Translations under genes and position numbers: made by a program | Notes under the pieces: generated by a model | Told to the model about the DNA's origin: nothing | Databases searched by the model: none | What the model saw: the letters and a program-made list of their open reading frames with translations, nothing else | Shown: in pieces, positions 19,880 to 30,558 of the stretch | Layout: each line of letters begins with the position of its first letter | Numbering within the stretch: the stretch's first letter is position 1 | From: Arion vulgaris | Lineage: Eukaryota; Mollusca; Gastropoda; Stylommatophora; Arionidae | Direction: 5' to 3' | NCBI GenBank assembly: GCA_020796225.1 | Contig: CM036755.1 | Location: forward strand, 11,577,994-11,641,993 | DNA length: 64,000 bases

Positions 19880-20440
19880 ATGGCCTTTTTCGTCTTTACA
19901 GACGGTCAATTGGCAAGTGTTTTACTGTGACAACTTCTGAGTTTTCGCTTTTCTCTCTTGTCGTTCAACTCATACATAAGTCTCTTCACAGAAGACTGCG
20001 CCCTTTCATAATTTGGCTTTCCACACAACTCTGTCATCAGCTAGTTTTCCCATGTGCTGGGACCTATAGAAAAGTTTTTCATTGAGGCTTTGCAGACATC
20101 TTTATATCTGAGCAGTGGTCTGCCCTGGTGCCTCTTCCTCCGAAAGTTCACAGAACAACATTTGTTTTGGTATGCGACAAGTTTCCATTCTTCTCACATA
20201 CCCCAACCATCTTAGTCGTCTACTGCTGAGCATGCCCATGATGGAAGGCAGATTTGCACGTTGCAGTACTTCAGAGTTGGTTATCTTGTCGTACCACCTG
20301 ATGTTCATAATCTTGCGGAGACATCGAAGATGAAAGATGTCTCCTCTCGTGTCTTGGAGTAGGCCTGTCCGTGTTTCTGAGTCATATAGTAAAGAATTAC
20401 ACAGGCTCGATAAATTTGAATCTTCATCTGCAATGTCAGT
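19880..20440 (-). mobile_element. LINE, C-terminal ORF2 fragment (relative of LINE-ZF)
   Basis: Minus-strand translation: FHLRCLRKIMNIRWYDKITN, SEVLQRANLPSI, RRLRWLGYVRRM and R-I-P-K-Q-M-L-F-C-E-L, then a shifted continuation with M-G-K-L-A-D-D-R and VVWKANYERAQ. This is the post-RT and C-terminal part of a widespread invertebrate LINE (usual form F-H-L-R-C-L-R-R-I-L-x-I-x-W). It is colinear with LINE-ZF where they overlap (24110-24260). Truncated and shifted. Confidence 0.85.
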
Positions 20441-20442
20441 TT

Positions 20443-20652
20443 TGTGTATGCCTGCTGAAATAACATACAACCAACTGCTGATGTCGTTTTGTGTATGCCT
20501 GCTGAAATAACATACAGCCCACTGCTGATGTCGTCTTGTGTATGCCTGCTGAAATAACATACAGCCCACTGCTGATGTCGTCTTGTGTATGCCTGCTGAA
20601 ATAACATACAACTCACTGCCGATGTCGTCTTGTGTATGCCTGCTGAAAATAC
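20443..20652. repeat. 47-bp minisatellite, about 4.4 units
   Basis: Units of TGTATGCCTGCTGAAATAAC plus 27 bases. The array directly adjoins the upstream end of the LINE fragment, and a single unit lies beyond its other side (19827). Confidence 0.9.
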
Positions 20653-20798
20653 AGTTAAATACCTTGATAAGTGTCTTTCTACAAACAAATTTGATGTTTT
20701 TGACAATTTTGTCGGAAATGTAAAAATGTATACCCGCGTCACTAGTGTATTTAGATATCACAATGAATTATTGATCTATGCTCGAGCGTCTCTAGTCT

Positions 20799-21093
20799 GT
20801 TGCTAGACTCGGTGACATATTCTGTTGCTAAGCTCGGTGACATATTTTGTTGCTAAGTTCGGTGACATATTTTGTTGCTAGGCTCGGTGACATATTTTGT
20901 TGCTAGACTCGGTGACATATTTTGTTGCTAGACTCGGTGACATATTTTGTTGCTAGACTCGGTGACATATTTTGTTGCTAGACTCGGTGACATATTTTGT
21001 TGCTAGACTCGGTGACATATTTTGTTGCTAGACTCGGTGACATATTTTGTTGCTAGACACGGTGATATATTTTGTTGCTAGACTCGGTGACAT
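20799..21093. repeat. 25-bp minisatellite, about 11.8 units
   Basis: Units of GTTGCTAGACTCGGTGACAT plus ATTTT. The first three units carry AAGCTC, AAGTTC or AGGCTC variants. The central six are identical. Confidence 0.95.
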
Positions 21094-21177
21094 TATTGGG
21101 GGGAAACGTCTGCAAAGTGAAAGAAATTTGTCAACATTACTGCGTCACTTCTGGTTTTCCATTTGGAACGGAAGTTC

Positions 21178-21430
21178 TTCTTCGAACGCTCCATATCGAC
21201 CACTTGTTAACCACTCTGTGTGATTTGTATGTGATCTGAGCCTAAGAGAGATTGTACGTTGTGCCAGTTATGCGCCTACAAGTAGGCTAGCACATCCGAT
21301 TTCTGCGATGCTTTTTATTTACTATGGTAGCTTTCCTAGATCCTTACATCAGTCGCATCTTAGACATGCCTTGTAGATCGCAATAGTACTATTCGTTTGC
21401 TTCTCTTGCGGACCCTGACATTACACGGGC
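21178..21430 (-). mobile_element. SINE-A with 13-bp target duplication
   Basis: GGAACGGAAGTTC is exact at 21165-21177 and 21431-21443. The element shows the full ordered set of SINE-A blocks from CGAACGCTCCATATCGACC to CATTACACGGGC. Confidence 0.92.
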
Positions 21431-21443
21431 GGAACGGAAGTTC

Positions 21444-21878
21444 GAGCCATGACGTCATACACATGTTTGGGAAAAGTCAGACATATCAAAAATTCTTATT
21501 TAAAAATATACTTCGACTGCGTTCAGTTTTGTCATGCTCACATATCTATTTAAAAATATACTTCGGCTGCGTTCAGTTTGTCATGCTCACACATCTAACC
21601 AGAGGCATGTTTTGTTTTTTAATGAATTGTTTTTCGGATAACGTGTCCCCTGCCATTCAGGCGAGCCTTACTTCGACTTCTGAGGTAATTGTAATTTAGA
21701 TCCTCAAGTAAAAGGATCAGTAAACCTGAAGTCCAACCGCTTACTGTAGAGTTGAATTAATGATTTTGCTGCAATTCACATTGGACTGTGGGTAGGCATG
21801 ACTTGTTGAATGAACATTTATAGTAGTGATTTTGTGTGTATAGATTACATCTTCTTTGCTCTATCCTTGATCAATCTG
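21444..21878. other. Tandem duplication and a SINE-H body fragment
   Basis: A stretch with TTAAAAATATACTTCGACTG and GTTCAGTTTTGTCATGCTCA is duplicated at about 51-bp spacing (21498-21597). At 21640-21755, GTAATTTAGATCCTCAAGTA and AAGGATCAGTAAACC match the SINE-H body of 16060-16120 (minus orientation). The remainder is unassigned. Confidence 0.55.
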
Positions 21879-23157
21879 TCTGCTTTCTCATTTCCTGATA
21901 TACCAAAGTGAGTCTCTATCCAATTGATCTAATGATAAAATGTCTGCTTTCTCATTTCCTGATATGCCAAAGTGAGTCTCTATCCAATTGATCTAATGAT
22001 AAAATGTCTGCTTTCTCATTTCCTGATATACCAAAGTGAGTCTCTATCCAATTGATCTAATGATAAAATGTCTGCTTTCTCATTTCCTGATATGCCAAAG
22101 TGAGTCTCTATCCAATTGATCTAATGATAAAATGTCTGCTTTCTCATTTCCTGATATACCAAAGTGAGTCTCTATCCAATTGATCTAATGATAAAATGTC
22201 TGCTTTCTCATTTCCTGATATACCAAAGTGAGTCTCTATCCAATTGATCTAATGATAAAATGTCTGCTTTCTCATTTCCTGATATGCCAAAGTGAGTCTC
22301 TATCCAATTGATCTAATGATAAAATGTCTGCTTTCTCATTTCCTGATATACCAAAGTGAGTCTCTATCCAATTGATCTAATGATAAAATGTCTGCTTTCT
22401 CATTTCCTGATATACCAAAGTTAGTCTCTATCCAATTGATCTAATGATAAAATGTCTGCTTTCTCATTTCCTGATATACCAAAGTGAGTCTCTATCCAAT
22501 TGATCTAATGATAAGATGTCTGCTTTCTCATTTCCTGATATACCAAAGTGAGTCTCTATCCAATTGATCTAATGATAAAATGTCTGCTTTCTCATTTCAT
22601 GATATACCAAAGTGAGTCTCTATCCAATTGATCTAATGATAAAATGTCTGCTTTCTCATTTCATGATATACCAAAGTGAGTCTCTATCCAATTGATCTAA
22701 TGATAAAATGTCTGCTTTCTCATTTCATGATATACCAAAGTGAGTCTCTATCCAATTGATCTAATGATAAAATGTCTGCTTTCTCATTTCCTGATATACC
22801 AAAGTGAGTCTCTATCCAATTGATCTAATGATAAAATGTCTGCTTTCTCATTTCATGATATACCAAAGTGAGTCTCTATCCAATTGATCTAATGATAAGA
22901 TGTCTGCTTTCTCATTTCATGATATACCAAAGTGAGTCTCTATCCAATTGATCTAATGATAAGATGTCTGCTTTCTCATTTCATGATATACCAAAGTGAG
23001 TCTCTATCCAATTGATCTAATGATAAGATGTCTGCTTTCTCATTTCATGATATACCAAAGTGAGTCTCTATCCAATTGATCTAATGATAAAATGTCTGCT
23101 TTCTCATTTCCTGATATACCAAAGTTAGTCTCTATCCAATTGATCTAATGATAAAAA
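21879..23157. repeat. 64-bp minisatellite, 20 units
   Basis: Units of TCTGCTTTCTCATTTCCTGA plus 44 bases recur exactly every 64 bases with no length variation. Few sites vary: TATACC/TATGCC early, CCTGAT early against CATGAT late, and ATAAAATG/ATAAGATG. The CATGAT variants cluster in the second half, so homogenisation is local. Confidence 0.97.
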
Positions 23158-23282
23158 CCAGATCTCCATATATACCGTGTTTCATGTGTATAGTCACATT
23201 GCCTAAATGTACCAATTACTAAAGAACATATAGTGCTCTGAGAAAACTATTGGCCTTATATGTTTTGTTGTGTTTGTTTTCG

Positions 23283-23425
23283 TTCGTTCGTTCTTTACGA
23301 CCAATTTGATCATTCTTATTGTGATATATAATTGATCTTTGACAAGAACGACTATAACGCTACGCCCCCGTCATGCTCCTACTAGTGCAGGACAGGCGCA
23401 TCCGAAAAATAATTTTACGGTCTAG
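23283..23425 (-). mobile_element. SINE-B-like, diverged, truncated
   Basis: TTCGTTCGTTCTTTACGACC, CATTCTTATTGTGATATATA, CTTTGACAAGAACG and GGCGCATCCGA are in SINE-B order. It shares specific changes with 18356-18560. Confidence 0.6.
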
Positions 23426-23532
23426 GGAAATGTTCGAGTCTGTCTTACTGACAGTCAAACTCTTTCCTTTCTTTCGCGTGTACATTTCTCTTTAATGATT
23501 TGTTTAACACCTTCCTTATATAATAGTATGCC

Positions 23533-23733
23533 CGCCTGCCCAGTGTGTTCGTAGCGCGTTGGACTACGGGTGACTAGCCCTCTGTGAGTGCGGGTTCAAT
23601 TCAGCGGGCTGGCAGAAAAGCCACAGGTTCCCGGATTTACGGTGTTCGTGGCACCGAACCGAAGGGTTACGATGTCTATGGCACCGAGCCTAAGAGCTGA
23701 AAGCTCAAGTGCTTCTGGATCGGGAAAAAAATA
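23533..23733 (+). mobile_element. SINE-F
   Basis: The tRNA-like head CAGTGTGTTCGTAGCGCGTT and box B GGGTTCAATTCAGC are followed by GCTGGCAGAAAAGCCACAGG, GGCACCGAACCGAAGGG and AGCTCAAGTGCTTCTGGATC. Further copies are at 27156 and 41448. Confidence 0.8.
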
Positions 23734-23784
23734 AATATAATAGTATCGTCAAAAACCAGAAAACAACGTTTGTTACTAGTGAAT

Positions 23785-23985
23785 TACGAGAGTGCGATTG
23801 CTTTGTAGACGAGTTGTCCCAGGTTCAAAAACCCTAGCTGGCGTAGATTTCTTTTTTGGCAACGATTTTCAGGTCGACCCAGCCTCAATTGATTACAATA
23901 AAAAACCCACTGTAAAGTCAAGGCAACCGGTGTGATGTTGTTTGCTAACATCACACATCGTGTTCCATTAGTCATATAAACATAC
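23785..23985 (+). mobile_element. SINE-J
   Basis: Box-B-like CAGGTTCAAAAACCC and body CAGGTCGACCCAGCCTCAAT, GTCAAGGCAACCGGTGTGAT and AACATCACACATCGTG match 908-1100. Confidence 0.65.
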
Positions 23986-24052
23986 GTATCTAGTATAATA
24001 TTGACCAATATACCAGATGTTATAAAAACGAGTTATTTACTTTACTGTTGCA

Positions 24053-24660
24053 GTGTGTACTAGAATATGTAGACGAGACTACGCAGAAGTCTACCGTAGA
24101 CTATCGCAGACTACTAAACATAAACTGGCAGAACAACATTTCAGATACCAAAGTCCGCATAAGAGCAAAACTTACAAGCGTCAACACCCTGTTACAGAAG
24201 GCCCAAGTGGTCACATTGCTCGGATGCCTGATAAACGAATCCACATACAGTTGATATGGCAAACTTGAAAGGGGCAGACGTTTGGCGAACTTGAAGGGGG
24301 CAGACGTTCTGCTGGTGGACAGAAAACACACACAAAAAACAACAACTTTAAAGACACTCTTAAAGTGTGTCTGAAATGTTTCGATATAGACACCACGGGC
24401 TGTAAATCTCTGTCGCAAGATCGCCAAATGTGGCGCTGTAACAACACAAGGGGACCTCGCATAGCTGAGAATCATCGTGCCGTTGAAGCACAGAGAAAAC
24501 GAGCTGGGCGAAAAGACAGAACACACAACACCCACATGTCTAACCTTGATCCTGTATGCCCCACCTGTGGTAGGGGATTGTGTTCTAGGATTGGACTCGA
24601 CAGTCATCTCCGCATACACTAGAGAGGTGCAGCAGCCTACGTCTGAGGATGTTGTCATCA
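24053..24660 (+). mobile_element. LINE-ZF, C-terminal ORF2 fragment with C2H2 finger
   Basis: Frames read in turn: HKLAEQHFRYQSPHKSKTYK, then GRRSAGGQKTH, K-D-T-L-K-V-C-L-K-C-F-D-I-D, H-R-A-V-E-A-Q-R-K-R-A-G-R-K and CPTCGRGLCSRIGLDSHLRI-H. The last is a C-x2-C-x12-H-x3-H zinc finger, the known C-terminus of a LINE type common in invertebrates and some vertebrates. Shifts near 24260 and 24360 break it. A second, minus-strand copy is at 27785-28165. Confidence 0.88.
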
Positions 24661-25197
24661 TCGCTTGCAATTAGAACGGCTATTATTATGTAGACGAGAA
24701 ATTACATGAATTTAGTCGTTGTGAACTTGCAGGATTGTTAACTATGCACCTTCTTCTACGTTCGCCCGATATCAATGCAGGTATAGTCAAGGCGCCTGGT
24801 ATGGCGCTTTTGACGGATTGTTGCGTGAAAGCCTGCTTTCCTTATTATCAGTGTCCCCCGCCCTACAGTCCTGCCTTCTTCGACCTCATAGCTATATTTA
24901 ACTATGCTTACTTGCAACCTTTCTCGCGACCTATGTGTGACACATTGGAGTGCCTATACTGTACACATAAATACACACAGGCACATACGCATTCATACAC
25001 ACACCCACTCAGGTAGAACTTGCGACTGACTTATTAAAAACACTAACACAATCGTGTCCTATCACCTGTCGTACTTATTACGTCGGATCTATAAATAGAA
25101 GGGGAAAAAGCTGTTGAATGGTATGCAGATCGTGCGATACATAATGTAAACTATTGTTCTCTCTTCGCTATCTTTCTATATATAAACTTTATGTTCT
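24661..25197. other. No identifiable feature
   Basis: Mixed-composition sequence with a short CACACA/CATACAC run near 24975-25010. No family match in the window. Confidence 0.5.
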
Positions 25198-25657
25198 CTA
25201 CCGTAAACGAGGCGATTGAATAAAGACAGATATAGGCAGTATTACATAAGTAGTGAAAATTAATTATAAAATATGAAAATAAATAACACTCAACGTTTCG
25301 CTGCTAGACCTTTATCAAGAACAAACATGTACACAAAAAACTTATTTAACTAAACCATAATACTAACTAATTTTGTAAAGCAAAAGATACTGATTATGGT
25401 TTAGTTTATTAAGTTTTTTTGTGTACATATTTGTTCTTGATACAGGTCTAGCACCGAAACGTCAAGTGTTGTTTATTCTCATATTTTATAATTAATTTTT
25501 CACTACTTATGTAATACTGCCTATATCTGTCTTTGTTCAATCGCATATTTGCTCAGTATTACCGCAACCACCCCAACGATTTTCTCCAGATCTGATCTGA
25601 TCCGGTCTGACCACCTCAGATTTGTTGATTTTCGTACATGGCACTACCGTAAACGAG
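25198..25657. mobile_element. Long inverted-repeat element, 14-bp flanking repeats; possible Penelope-like terminus
   Basis: Two arms of about 150 bases (25212-25361 and 25393-25544) are reverse complements at roughly 93%, separated by 31 bases. The region is bracketed by an exact 14-bp direct repeat CTACCGTAAACGAG (25198-25211 and 25644-25657). Each arm contains a T-T-G-A-T ... G-A-A-A-C-G block; in the right arm TTGATACAGGTCTAGCACCG is followed by AAACGTCAAG, where GGT/ACC can pair and CTTGA/TCAAG can pair. This resembles the hammerhead-ribozyme core in Penelope-like element termini, which may be inverted. The core is not a perfect match, so a foldback MITE is the alternative. Confidence 0.6.
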
Positions 25658-26104
25658 AAGGACATAGTATTCATTTTATTTCTTCAATTTGGAAACGGAC
25701 CATAAGGCATTCAGTGGCAGGGACTTATTATGGCGCCATATAGGGCAACAAGAAACATTTCTCCATTGTGTTCGCTCCGTGACCTTCCTTCTTAGGGAGT
25801 CAATTACTGTCCTATGCTGTGCATCTCCTCATCCGCTGTTCTTGTACCAGTGGTTTTCTTACCACTTTGACCACCGAGTCATGCAAGTTCTAAATCTATT
25901 GATGTCCACCCCGAGACTAAATGAATCTCATGTTTCCATAGCAGCTTATTGCGTAGACAAGTTTGTTAGAGCTCTGTGCTTTAACACATAACCTGAAGGA
26001 CCGGGTTACTAGTTTGTTCACCTCACGACCTGTCCGATTTGGTTAAACCTGGCAGGGGCACAACGCTCACATCGACATAGCTATGGGAGTCACTAGAGGT
26101 ACTC
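25658..26104. other. No identifiable feature
   Basis: Short open frames only. No tRNA-like box or repeat match. Confidence 0.45.
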
Positions 26105-26465
26105 ACGCACACCCTCCACAAAGAAAATTTGTCATTATTATATCCTCATGGCATACTTGCAGCAGGCATTCAAGTATCTCATTCTGAATGGTCTTAGAAA
26201 CACATTTAAAGACCATACTGGTTTCTAAGTGATTCTTCAAATTGGATTCTAATTTAGATGCACACACATTTATTAATCCTCTAAGTACCACAAGACTTAC
26301 TGAATCGTTGTATTCATTATGTCCACATAAGGGAGTTTCAAAGTGTCCACAAAAGAAAATACAGTCTATTATTTTGGATAAAATCTCATGATTCTTTTTA
26401 TCCTTTATGTTATTATGCTCGTTGATTGAAAGTCTGTATGCCTCAACTAAGTTTCTTCTTAATAC
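26105..26465 (-). pseudogene. hAT-type transposase fragment (DUF4371/ZMYM1-like)
   Basis: Minus-strand chain: NLVEAYRLSINEHNNIKDKK, I-L-S-K-I-I-D-C-I-F-F-C-G, VVLRGLINVCASKLESNL and SKTIQNEILECLLQV. This order (an F-C-G-x-Q-x-x-x-L-R-G-H block, then S-x-T-I-Q-N-E-x-L) is typical of DUF4371 proteins related to ZMYM1 and hAT transposases. It is one uninterrupted block of about 120 residues, with both flanks lost. Its upstream side is cut by a SINE-A. It is a different hAT lineage from element A. Confidence 0.75.
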
Positions 26466-26710
26466 TTCTTCTTCGAACGCTCCATATCGACCACTCTGTG
26501 TGATATGTATGTGATCTGAGCCTAAGAGTGATTCTATGTTGTGCCAGTTATGCACCTACAAGTACTCCAGCACATTCGATTTCTTCCGATGCTTTTTATT
26601 TACTAGGATAGCTTCCCTAGGTCCTACATCAGTCGCCTCCTACGACAGGCCTCGTAGGTTGCAGTGGTACTATTCTTTGCTTCCTTTGCGGACCCCGGCA
26701 TCACACGGGC
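26466..26710 (-). mobile_element. SINE-A in a transposase fragment
   Basis: TTCTTAATAC (26456-26465) and TCCTTAATAC (26712-26721) form a target duplication with one difference. The blocks from CGAACGCTCCATATCGACC to CATCACACGGGC are in order. The SINE truncates the DUF4371 frame. Confidence 0.88.
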
Positions 26711-26721
26711 TTCCTTAATAC

Positions 26722-27155
26722 ATGATCATCATCATCAGGTGCTGTCTCCGCATCGAAGGTTGGCTGCAATGAATCTCCAGCATCCTCTGTCTTTCTCGCC
26801 TTGGTGTTTCACTCTGCCAGACTGTAACCTCTGTCTTTCGCCTTAGTGTTTCACTCTGCCAGACTGTATCCTGTCCATTTCTTAAAGTTTAATTTCTTAA
26901 TATTTACGTTTCCTAAAAGTGACAGTGAAACCAGGTTTTCAACGTGCTTCTTTGACTTCTCATGCTTTTTCTGTCATTTTGTTTATATTTCTAAAACCGT
27001 CTTTTGTCCACGTTACATCATCTCCAAACAGCAAACACGGGAAGCAAAACAATACATGTTTTTACTTGACAGCCGCCAAGCCAACTTTTCCGTTGCTACC
27101 ATTCAGAATTAAAGCTACGAAAATACTTTCTCCTGTTGCTTATTCCTGGCTGAGG
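26722..27155. other. Unassigned, with a 60-bp duplication
   Basis: TTTCACTCTGCCAGACTGTA occurs twice (about 26806 and 26849) in a duplicated segment. The rest may be decayed retroelement coding sequence but no motif is convincing. Confidence 0.4.
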
Positions 27156-27345
27156 CCCGCATGCCCAGCGTGTTCGTAGCGCGTTGGACGACAAGTCCCC
27201 TGTAGGTGGGGTTCAATTCCGCGGGCTGGCAGAAAAGCCACAGGTTCTCCAGGTTTACGGTGCTCGTGGCACCGAACCGAGGGGTTACGATATCAATGGC
27301 ACCGAGCCGAAGAGCTGAAAGCTCAAGTGCTTCTTGATCGGAAAA
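27156..27345 (+). mobile_element. SINE-F
   Basis: CAGCGTGTTCGTAGCGCGTT, GGGTTCAATTCCGC, GGCTGGCAGAAAAGCCACAG and GAAAGCTCAAGTGCTTCTTG are in family order. The head has lost several bases between the A and B boxes relative to 23533. Confidence 0.8.
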
Positions 27346-27784
27346 TCTTTTTCATAGTTGAGATATCTGAATATCAGATGTTGAACGGCGTCTATTCTTA
27401 ACTGTAACTTTATCATGGAGAGACACACTTAGAAGTTCACTTACAGACAGAGAACTATTTCTTAGAAATGCGAGGAGGACGTGTTGTGGCTGTGGTGAGA
27501 TCGTTCCTTTGCATCGTATGATAAACACTCTTTAATTATCGTATTAATGCCGTATATTTGGGCTTTGATTTACGCCAGAGCATTTACCACTTTGCAACCT
27601 TTATGACTGGGTGAGGTCATTTTGCCATGAGAATAATTTGAAGGAGAAATTGTGGAGCACCAGCGACGACCTCCTGCTGACAACTGGCTTCATGGTGGCA
27701 ACTTATCTTGCAATTACATTTGTAAGCATAAGAAATTGATCACAGAAGAAAGTTATATATATACTTTTCACCCATATCCAACCA
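27346..27784. other. No identifiable feature
   Basis: No repeat match or coding motif. Confidence 0.45.
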
Positions 27785-28165
27785 TCCATCAATGATAGAC
27801 GTCCATCGCAAGCGATGCTGACAACATCCTCAGACGTGTGCTGCTGCACCTCTCTGGTGTGTGCGGACGTGACTGTAGATTCCAATCCTAGAACACACTC
27901 CCCTACCACAGGTGGGGCATACAGGATCAAGGTTAGACTTTTGGGTGTTGTGTGTTCTGTTTTTTCGCGCGGCTCGTTTTCTCTGTGCCTCAACGGCACG
28001 ACGATTCTCAGCTATGCGAGTTCCTCTTGTGTTGTTACAACGTCACATTTGACGATCTTGTGCCAGGGATTCCCAGCATGTGGTGCATGCATTTCAAGCA
28101 TTTCATTATCCAAGCATTTCAGAGACACCTTTAAAAGCGTTTTCTGCCCACTAGCAGAACGCCTG
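27785..28165 (-). mobile_element. LINE-ZF, second copy, opposite strand
   Basis: Minus-strand reading gives GRRSASGQKTLLKVSLKCLD, then RENEPREKTEHTT and, in a shifted frame, the C-P-T-C-G finger ending in H. Nucleotides match 24290-24660 closely. It forms an inverted pair with that copy, about 3.1 kb apart. Confidence 0.82.
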
Positions 28166-28530
28166 CCCCAATAGAACACACACGCATACACCATTAAAGC
28201 ACATTTTGCAAGCTGTCACAAACTTAATCATTGCATTTAAATATACCAAAAATCCCATTGTGAAGCCTGCAGTGTGAATGCATTGTTGTTTCGTGAATCA
28301 TACAGTCCAAATAGTGTGTGGACAGCTATGTTTGTTCTCTGTCACTCTCCAACTCCTATGTTCTCCCACCGTCTCCGCTCTCTAAGCGGCGCTCTGATTG
28401 AACCTGTCGTTGTGTTGTAGTCACTGATAACGAAACTTGCGCTCAGTAGCACAGTTCATAGTTGATGTTGGCAAGTGTGGACCCGTTTCTAGTGAATGAA
28501 CTTTGGAGACGACGGATTTCACTTCTGGAA
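28166..28530. other. No identifiable feature
   Basis: Unique-looking sequence. No boxes or frames of note. Confidence 0.45.
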
Positions 28531-28721
28531 GGACAGGTAGGTAGGCGGTCTACATGAATTATCTGTAGTAATAGAACACGCGCGTTTGCGTGTACGTGTG
28601 TGTGTGTGTGTGTGTGATGTTGTTATATATTTGAGTGGTAAATAGGTAGATAGACAGTCTATATCAGTCAATTATCTGTAGTTGTAATACGCTGGTTCAC
28701 GTGTGTGTGTATGTATGTGTG

Positions 28722-28897
28722 CAGGGCCGTGCGGTATATTTTCTCAGTATGATGCAAGTCTTCGAAATGTCGCCCCTTATATGTTTTTTCTTTAAAATTA
28801 CCTTCAATTGTGATTATTTTTTCGCTACTTATGCCGCTCCTCTTACAGTGCCGCCTGATGCGGTCGCCTCTCTGTATCATATCACGGCACGGCCCTG
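28722..28897. mobile_element. Small hAT-like MITE, CAGGGCCGTGC ends
   Basis: The left end is CAGGGCCGTGCGGTAT. The right end inverted is CAGGGCCGTGCCGTGATAT. The 176-bp element is AT-rich inside and non-coding. It sits in a GT-rich tract, so the target duplication cannot be read. CAGGG-type ends fit hAT. Confidence 0.75.
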
Positions 28898-29094
28898 TGT
28901 GTGTTTGTATAGGGTGGGGGTGTGTGTTAATGTACATGTGAGTTATAGAACGGAGAGTAGACAGTCTATATCAATTATCTGAAGTTATAGAACGGAGAGT
29001 AGACAGTCTATATCAATTATCTGAAGTTATAGAACGGAGAGTAGACAGTCTATATCAATTATCTGAAGTTATAGAACACGCTCGTGCTTGTCTT

Positions 29095-29235
29095 TCTTGC
29101 TTTCCTTTCTCCAATCTTGTCTTACATCACAGCGTCAGGATAAGAAGAGAGTTCTAGAACGATCCCAAGTGTGCGCTTCCGAATCTGTTATCCTCGAGAT
29201 CCACCTTTTACGTGACCGGCCTTTCGCTTTGTATG
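29095..29235 (-). mobile_element. LINE-R, 3' coding fragment
   Basis: CACAGCGTCAGGATAAGAAG, TCTAGAACGATCCCAAGTGT and ACCGGCCTTTCGCTTTGTA match 58860-59270 and 18780-18905 on the same strand. Confidence 0.75.
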
Positions 29236-29932
29236 TGTGATATTGATATATGTTTGAGTTATAGAAAGACAAGGGGCAAGACCAAAAGTCCTTATCATGA
29301 CTCCACACTAGAACGTACTATTCAACACACAGTCCGCTCTAGGACTAGTCCCATGCCACATGAAGATAAAAGGCCATTACGCTCTGATATAACCTAAAAG
29401 ACACTCGCCTTAGGTTGAAAAAGGCGTGCCTCGGCCATATAGAGGCTTAATTCACCAACAAATAAAACCAACAAGTAGGCAGTCTACATCAAGTCAATGT
29501 ACTCGTAGTAATAGTGTGTATGTTGTGTGTGGTGGATGTGTATTTACTATATATTTGAGTTATAGAAGAACAAGTAGGCAGTCTACATCAAGTCAATGTA
29601 CTCGTAGTAATAGTGTGTATGTTGTGTGGTGGATGTGTATTTACTATATATTTGAGTTATAGAATGACAAGTAGTCAGTCTCTACACTAATAACGGGAGG
29701 GTTTTACTATAGACTTCAGATATAGAAGGGCAAGTTGACAGTGTCTATCGAATCTCTGTAGTAGTAGCAGGAGCAGCAGCAGCAGCAGCGTGTTGGTTGA
29801 GTGAATAGGTGTTAATGTAGAGTTGAGTTATAGTAGAGCAAGTTGGCAGTGTCTTTACCAATCATCTCTAGTAATGGTGTGGGTGTGGGTGTGGATTTCG
29901 GTTCTACATGGAGAATAAGAAGTTTCATGGGT

Positions 29933-30375
29933 CTCTGTGGCGTAGAGGGGTTAAGTGTTCGTCCCTCATGCCAAAGGTACCAGGTTCACTCCCTCGTGGG
30001 GCCATCTGGATATTTTCCCATTGATCCCTGATCTCAGTGTAGGTGAGATCGAGATCCTAGTCTTATCGGAGACGGAGGATAGAATGTAGGTCCCGTGTTA
30101 AATTTGAGCACGTAAAAGAACCATTGGCAGTTCAAAATTGAGAAGAGTAGACTGGAAAGTCGCTGCCCGGAAGTATTCATTTAGAAAAGATTTAAAATAA
30201 AATTTATACAAAAATATCTTCACCATCCTCAAAATTACACCGGTGACCCTCGCCGGTGCTACAGAGTTCGTGCACTGCAGCTGAGATCTTCCTGTGTAAG
30301 AAAGAGATTGGAGCACACATGGTTACTCACTGAAGTGCAATGATGATGGTTCTATCAAATCAATCAATCAATATG
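29933..30375 (+). mobile_element. SINE-D, near full length
   Basis: The head GTCTCTGTGGCGTAGAGGGG (box A) and CAGGTTCACTCCCTCG (box B) are followed by CTCAGTGTAGGTGAGATCGA, GAACCATTGGCAGTTCAAAA, CGGTGACCCTCGCCGGTGCT and GAGCACACATGGTTACTCAC, ending CAATCAATCAATCAAT. Four other copies occur in the window. The (AATC)n tail marks the 3' end. Confidence 0.88.
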
Positions 30376-30558
30376 CCAGAACAGATTGATGTTATTATAA
30401 TACGAAAGGTTACAGTTGTAAGTATTCTAGAACCACTTAGTTGTTGATGTAGGCCAGGAACGAAGCAAACCTTGACGTGATTTCCGTCCTAGTGAAGCCA
30501 CATTTGCTTGGCTTCTAGAAGGAAGTATACCCTTTTATTTCAGAGTGCATTCGCGGAT

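Larger units (their letters stand above)
28531..29880. repeat. Degenerate tandem region built on a TATAGAA...GACAGTCTA motif
   Basis: Loosely repeated blocks share 'AGTAGACAGTCTATATCAAT' and 'GAGTTATAGAA'. A 46-bp unit is present three times at 28935-29075 and a 95-bp unit twice at 29474-29664. A (GT)n run lies at 28590-28618 and again near 28700. An inserted MITE (28722-28897) and a LINE-R fragment (29095-29235) interrupt it. Confidence 0.7.
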
